A DNA stretch of 12,232 bases from an uncultured Carnobacterium sp. (lineage in GTDB: Bacteria > Bacillota > Bacilli > Lactobacillales > Aerococcaceae): the NCBI GenBank assembly GCA_937923125.1, contig CALALK010000183.1, forward strand, positions 1-12,232, given 5' to 3'. This document shows, one piece after another, positions 9,459-12,232 of the stretch. Below the pieces are notes generated by a model. The model was not told the DNA's origin, ran no database searches, and saw only the letters and a list, made by a program, of their open reading frames with translations. The number at the start of each line of letters is the position of its first letter. Position 1 is the first letter of the stretch. The position numbers and the translations under genes are program-made.

Positions 9459-9481
9459 CGGGACTGATTCAGTCCCTATCT
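9459..9481 (+). promoter_or_regulatory. Distal mirror copy of the CggR-type site, also a 7-bp hairpin
   Basis: Plus strand CGGGAC, six bases, AGTC, then CCTATCT: 18 of 23 positions match the proximal site, but on the opposite strand and upstream of the promoter. Its GGGACTG/CAGTCCC arms (9460-9466 with 9470-9476) also form a hairpin next to the antitoxin stop codon. No T-run follows on either strand, so a simple terminator role is weak. Confidence 0.5.
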
Positions 9482-9797
9482 ACCTATTAACCTTTTCACG
9501 GCAGGTTTCTCCATCATCCATCACAAAAGAAATTTCTAAATGAGCTCCGACTTTTTGTGCCATCTCCTCTAAAAATAAAATTGAGGGATTATGGTGTCCT
9601 GAAACTAACCGGGACAAATGAGCTGGTTCTATCCCAACCTTTTCTGCAAACTCGGTACGTGAGAGTCCGGACACAAGTCTCAACTCTGTAATCCTTACTG
9701 CCATTTCTTTTAGAGTGAAATCTAAATCTAAGTCTTTTTCGTAGTTCTCCCAATCCAATGACAAGCGTGCTATTGAACGCTTCAGATTTTGATCCAT
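9480..9797 (-). CDS. XRE-family antitoxin-like transcriptional regulator
   Basis: This 105-residue protein has an acidic N-terminal part and a helix-turn-helix of the Cro/C1 type (residues about 36-86; RTEFAEKVGIEPAHLSRLVSG is the recognition region). This layout is common in HigA-like antitoxins, which bind the partner toxin and repress their own operon. ATG 9797 has an AGAGGAGG ribosome site 9 bases upstream and lies inside the end of the preceding reading frame. Tandem palindromes in front of the locus are its likely operator. The partner gene is doubtful, so it may now be an orphan antitoxin. Family call is good; partner and function are inferred. Confidence 0.8.
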   Translation of the reverse strand: MDQNLKRSIARLSLDWENYEKDLDLDFTLKEMAVRITELRLVSGLSRTEFAEKVGIEPAHLSRLVSGHHNPSILFLEEMAQKVGAHLEISFVMDDGETCREKVNR

Positions 9798-9999
9798 TTT
9801 TTAAAGCCTCCTCTTTAGTATATACAACTGGAATATTCAATTCAGTCTGCGATTTATTTCCCCACATTTCGAGTATCGCAGGACTTAATCCTTCCTTATC
9901 CAACAGTTTAAGAGCAGCAAGCATTTTCACCTTCTCTTTATACGGTCTACTATCCACATACTCTAACGTTCTTGGGTCAATCTGATGTTCTATTTTCAT
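9589..9999 (-). CDS. Hypothetical protein, possible degraded RelE/HigB-type toxin overlapping the antitoxin
   Basis: This is an open frame of 136 codons from ATG 9999 (GGGAGGG at 10006-10012). The first 67 residues, upstream of the antitoxin start, look protein-like, with a charged helix PYKEKVKMLAALKLLDKEG reminiscent of the N-terminal helices of RelE/Gp49-type toxins. The remaining 69 residues are read out of frame through the antitoxin gene, and are basic and low in credibility. The expected C-terminal beta strands and catalytic residues of such toxins are not visible. Either the toxin is truncated, for instance by an indel before the antitoxin, or this is a different small protein. An A6 tract at the antitoxin start is a possible indel point. 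Function not established. Confidence 0.4.
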   Translation of the reverse strand: MKIEHQIDPRTLEYVDSRPYKEKVKMLAALKLLDKEGLSPAILEMWGNKSQTELNIPVVYTKEEALKNGSKSEAFNSTLVIGLGELRKRLRFRFHSKRNGSKDYRVETCVRTLTYRVCRKGWDRTSSFVPVSFRTP

Positions 10000-10017
10000 A
10001 ATTTTCCCTCCCACTTA

Positions 10018-10057
10018 AACATTACCATATTTGGTAATTACCATATATGGTAATGTT
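10018..10057. promoter_or_regulatory. Tandem palindromic operators of the toxin-antitoxin locus
   Basis: ATTACCATATTTGGTAAT (10021-10038) and the perfect palindrome ATTACCATATATGGTAAT (10037-10054) overlap by two bases, giving centres 16 bases apart. Together they form a larger palindrome of AACATTACC and GGTAATGTT arms. They lie just upstream of the ribosome site of the first gene. This is the usual place for an antitoxin dimer to bind and autoregulate. Confidence 0.75.
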
Positions 10058-10141
10058 GCTCTCTTCTTATACTTTTTTGCTCTCTTTTAAAGATATACGA
10101 ATTAGACTATTTCTCCTTTATATTCTGATTTTTTCCAAAAC

Positions 10142-10170
10142 TTGCACAGTTTTCTAAAATTAGATACACT
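10142..10170 (+). promoter_or_regulatory. Predicted promoter of the tRNA gene
   Basis: TTGCAC (10142-10147), 17 bases, TACACT (10165-10170). The start site would lie about 5 bases before the mature tRNA. It is divergent from the toxin-antitoxin locus. Confidence 0.65.
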
Positions 10171-10181
10171 TAGAAAAGAAC

Positions 10182-10253
10182 GTCGCCTTAGTGTAGTGGA
10201 TATCACATGAGATTCCGGTTCTCATAACAGGGGTTCGACTCCCCTAGGCGGCT
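10182..10253 (+). tRNA. tRNA-Arg (anticodon CCG)
   Basis: A complete cloverleaf is visible. The 7-bp acceptor stem pairs GTCGCCT (10182-10188) with AGGCGGC (10246-10252), including one G-T pair. The D arm is closed by GTG/CAC. The anticodon stem TGAGA/TCTCA holds loop TTCCGGT, giving anticodon CCG at 10215-10217. A four-base variable loop precedes the T arm AGGGG/CCCCT with loop TTCGACT. CCA is not encoded. CCG reads the arginine codon CGG, which is rare in the low-GC genes of this window. It is flanked by its own promoter and terminator. Confidence 0.95.
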
Positions 10254-10266
10254 TACAACATACTCC

Positions 10267-10297
10267 ACGCTACAAACATTGTTTTGTAGCGTTTTTT
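10267..10297 (+). terminator. Rho-independent terminator of the tRNA gene
   Basis: ACGCTACAAA (10267-10276) pairs with TTTGTAGCGT (10283-10292), followed by a T-run to 10297 on the plus strand. It lies 13 bases after the tRNA. Confidence 0.85.
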
Positions 10298-10305
10298 GAT
10301 GCACA

Positions 10306-10335
10306 AAAAGCCCCAAGATTGCTCTTGGGGCTTTT
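10306..10335 (-). terminator. Terminator of the surface adhesin gene, bidirectional
   Basis: A perfect 13-bp stem (AAAAGCCCCAAGA, 10306-10318, with 10323-10335) with loop TTGC. A/T tracts on both sides allow it to work for the minus-strand adhesin and as a backup for the tRNA. A CACCTAGGTG palindrome lies at 10356-10365, between it and the adhesin stop codon. Confidence 0.85.
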
Positions 10336-10368
10336 CGTCAAACTTTAGAAGTTATCACCTAGGTGAGA

Positions 10369-11478
10369 TTATTCTTCTTCGTCCTCTTTTTTCTTGCCAG
10401 CTGCAAGTAATCCTAAACCTGCAAGGAGTGACATGCCTGCTGCATTGAAGACAGCTGATAAGTCTTCCACACCTGTCTTCGGTAATTCTGGTTTACCTGG
10501 AGTTGGAGGTGTTTGAGGAGGTGTATTTGGTGTGTTTGGAGGAGTTACAGTGTTGTTGAACTCTGTATCTTCTGGTAATCCAGCCACAGCCGTTAATACT
10601 TTACCGTCTTTAGCTACAGTTACAGTAACAGTCGCAACCATTGTATCGTAAGTTACGCCTTCTTCTGTTCCTTTCACTTCTTCAACAGTGTAAGTATAAA
10701 CTCCTTCTTCGCCTCTCTTGAATGTTAAGGCAGAGAATTTAATCTTACCGTCAGCGTCGTTTGTTACTGTTTCGATGACATTTCCATCTTTGTCTTTCAA
10801 TACAAAGCTGAATTCGCCATCTTTCAGTGGACGACCTTCAAGTTTCTTAGTGAATTCGAATTCCACTTTCGTTGGGATGTTAACAACACGAGTTTCAGTT
10901 GGTTTTTCTGGTTTCTCAGTTGTCTTCTTCGTTGGGTCGTATTGGTGAACTGTTTGGCTCGCAGTATTTTCGATATCTACGCCATCTTTAGCAGTTTCTT
11001 TGATTGTCGCAACAATATCAAATTTATAGTAACGTCCGAACGCAAATTTAGTAGTATCTAATACTGGAGTATTTTCAGCATCGCCTAAAGATTTCGTTAA
11101 ATCAGCTTTAGATGTTGCTGTAATTACGCCATTTTCAACTTTGATGTCGAATTTAGCTGTTACATCTTCACCAGTGACACTGTCGTAAGCTTTGATATTT
11201 GCAACATCAACCGTTAAGTTTTCTTCATCGTAGTTATCTGTGATTCCTACTGATTGGATGTAATCTTTGTTGTTTGCATCAAATTTAGTTGTATCTAACC
11301 AAACTTGGTAAACCACTTTTTCACCCTTCTTAAGTGTTGATGTATTGATATTTTGAGCTTCATTGTTATCAGTCTTATCAGCGTAAGGATCTGCTTTCGT
11401 ATCTGTTACAGCATCAGTCAACTCAGCATCGTCATCTACTAACTTGTCGCCAGTAGTATCGAATTTCTCATCTTTCAC
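10369..11478 (-). CDS. LPXTG-anchored adhesin, C-terminal part (downstream of a frameshift)
   Basis: This is the 369-codon C-terminal section of a modular cell-wall protein. Residues about 50-180 resemble the antigen I/II C-terminal isopeptide domains (VWLDTTKF, YDSVTGEDVTAKFDI, IENTASQ). Residues about 200-312 are an FctA/Spy0128-type pilin isopeptide domain with Lys211/212 in FTKKLEG, Glu266/267 in YTVEEV and Asn308/309 before TVTP as likely bond formers. A proline-rich wall spanner, LPKTG (332-336), a hydrophobic segment and a short charged tail follow, so sortase would anchor it. GTG 11478 lacks a ribosome site and a signal peptide. The same frame stays open upstream to about 11598 and continues the adhesin sequence of the neighbouring fragment. 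I treat both as one interrupted gene; alone this part would not be secreted. Confidence 0.8.
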   Translation of the reverse strand: MKDEKFDTTGDKLVDDDAELTDAVTDTKADPYADKTDNNEAQNINTSTLKKGEKVVYQVWLDTTKFDANNKDYIQSVGITDNYDEENLTVDVANIKAYDSVTGEDVTAKFDIKVENGVITATSKADLTKSLGDAENTPVLDTTKFAFGRYYKFDIVATIKETAKDGVDIENTASQTVHQYDPTKKTTEKPEKPTETRVVNIPTKVEFEFTKKLEGRPLKDGEFSFVLKDKDGNVIETVTNDADGKIKFSALTFKRGEEGVYTYTVEEVKGTEEGVTYDTMVATVTVTVAKDGKVLTAVAGLPEDTEFNNTVTPPNTPNTPPQTPPTPGKPELPKTGVEDLSAVFNAAGMSLLAGLGLLAAGKKKEDEEE

Positions 11479-12218
11479 AACAAATTTCTTAGGTTGGAAT
11501 TCTGGTGTTTCTGGAGGAGTTACTGTGTTGTTGAACTCTTTATCTGGAGCATCTGTTACCGTTGTTGTTAGAACTTTGGCAGTTCCGTCATAGCCTTCAT
11601 TGTATCGTAAGTAACGGATCCATCTTTTCCAGCTACTTCTTCTACAGTGAATTTATGAACGCCTTCGTCACCTTTATAGAATTCAATAGTTCTAAATTTA
11701 ACCTTACCTTCAGCGTCATTCTTCACTGTTTCAATCACATTGCCCTTATCATCTTTCAATTGGAAACTAAATTCTCCCGCTTGTAATTCACGGCCTTCTA
11801 GTTTCTTCGTGAAATTGAAATCAACTGTAATTGGAACATTTACGACACGTTTTTCAGTTGGTTTCTTAGGCGTTACAACAGTTTTACTTGTTGGGTCATA
11901 TTGATGAACTACTTGCATTGCTGTATTTTCGATATCTGAACCAGCTGGCACATCTTGTTTCACAGTCGCAACAATATCAAATTTATAGTAACGACCAAAT
12001 GCTAGTTTCGTTGTATCGATTACTTGTGTATTTTCTGCATCTCCTAATGATTTTGTTAAATCTTTCTTAGAAGTAGCTGTAATCACACCATTGGCAATAG
12101 CAATATCAAATTTATCAGTTACATCTTCACCAGTTACACTATCGTAAGCTTTGATGTTTGCAACGTCAATATCTAATTTTGCTTCATCGTAATCATCTGT
12201 AATACCTACTGATTGGAT
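11251..12218 (-). repeat. Tandem two-domain module repeat in the adhesin
   Basis: Equivalent points in successive modules (the IQSVGIT motif, minus strand, at 11259-11251 and 12218-12210) are 959 bases apart. Each module carries one antigen I/II-like and one FctA-type domain. The spacing is not a multiple of three, which agrees with a net loss in one FctA domain. Confidence 0.75.
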
Positions 12219-12232
12219 ATTTTGCGCTTGGG
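11568..12232 (-). CDS. Adhesin, upstream fragment (partial, runs off the right edge, frameshifted)
   Basis: The frame is open from the right edge of the window (first whole codon at 12230) to a TAA at 11568. An internal ATG or GTG start is unnecessary because the codons upstream (reading SVGITDDYDEAKLDIDVANI) match the next module. It holds an antigen I/II C-terminal-like domain followed by an FctA-type pilin domain (FTKKLEGREL, FTVEEV), closely resembling the downstream copy. The domain is cut at TYDTMKA, where the other copy continues TVTVTV; the frame then shifts and ends MTELPKF. Loss of 16 bases would explain the shift. The signal peptide and N-terminal adhesive region should lie beyond the window. 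Confidence 0.75.
   Translation of the reverse strand, partial: QAQNIQSVGITDDYDEAKLDIDVANIKAYDSVTGEDVTDKFDIAIANGVITATSKKDLTKSLGDAENTQVIDTTKLAFGRYYKFDIVATVKQDVPAGSDIENTAMQVVHQYDPTSKTVVTPKKPTEKRVVNVPITVDFNFTKKLEGRELQAGEFSFQLKDDKGNVIETVKNDAEGKVKFRTIEFYKGDEGVHKFTVEEVAGKDGSVTYDTMKAMTELPKF

Noticed and set aside
9460..9476. Terminator of the toxin-antitoxin locus
   Set aside because: The 7-bp hairpin has no T-run on either strand; its match to the CggR-type site explains it better.
11568..11600. Programmed ribosomal frameshift in the adhesin
   Set aside because: There is no slippery heptamer or obvious downstream stimulator, and residues expected from the intact copy are missing, which a deletion explains better.

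Overview
The window reads as chromosome of a low-GC Gram-positive bacterium of the Bacillota, most likely Lactobacillales. The evidence is a CggR-controlled glycolytic operon in the order cggR-gapA-pgk-tpiA-gpmI-eno, strong AGGAGG-type ribosome binding sites, a sortase-anchored (LPKTG) surface protein, and a tRNA without an encoded CCA. Use of the cofactor-independent mutase GpmI within the operon fits Enterococcus/Carnobacteriaceae-type organisms better than streptococci. The adhesin domains resemble those of oral cocci, so Granulicatella or a relative is my guess; this is inference only.

Layout. Almost every gene is on the minus strand. Positions 1-768 are non-coding and hold two large hairpin-rich elements (A, B) plus an orphan end of a third. 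Positions 769-1659 encode a ROK-family sugar kinase that lacks the usual zinc motif; it has its own promoter, a near-ideal CcpA (cre) site and a terminator. Positions 1660-2228 contain that promoter, a 300-bp inverted-repeat element (C) and the operon terminator. Positions 2229-9299 are the central glycolytic operon, which converts glyceraldehyde-3-phosphate to phosphoenolpyruvate, with triose-phosphate isomerase and the repressor CggR. Its upstream region has an extended -10 promoter and two mirror-image CggR-type sites. An extra promoter precedes eno, and a strong hairpin lies between gapA and pgk.

Positions 9480-9999 are a two-gene toxin-antitoxin-like locus: an XRE antitoxin and an upstream protein of uncertain or broken nature, with tandem palindromic operators in front. 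A plus-strand tRNA-Arg(CCG) with promoter and terminator lies at 10182-10253. From 10369 to the right edge, and beyond it, is a modular surface adhesin in which antigen I/II C-terminal-like domains alternate with pilin-type isopeptide domains. It is split by a frameshift at about 11590.

The most unusual signal is the family A/B/C. Three intergenic elements of about 165-205 bp (core) share short conserved single-stranded motifs but have different, compensating stem sequences. That is the signature of a conserved structured RNA, or of a mobile element that preserves structure, and I cannot assign it to a known family.
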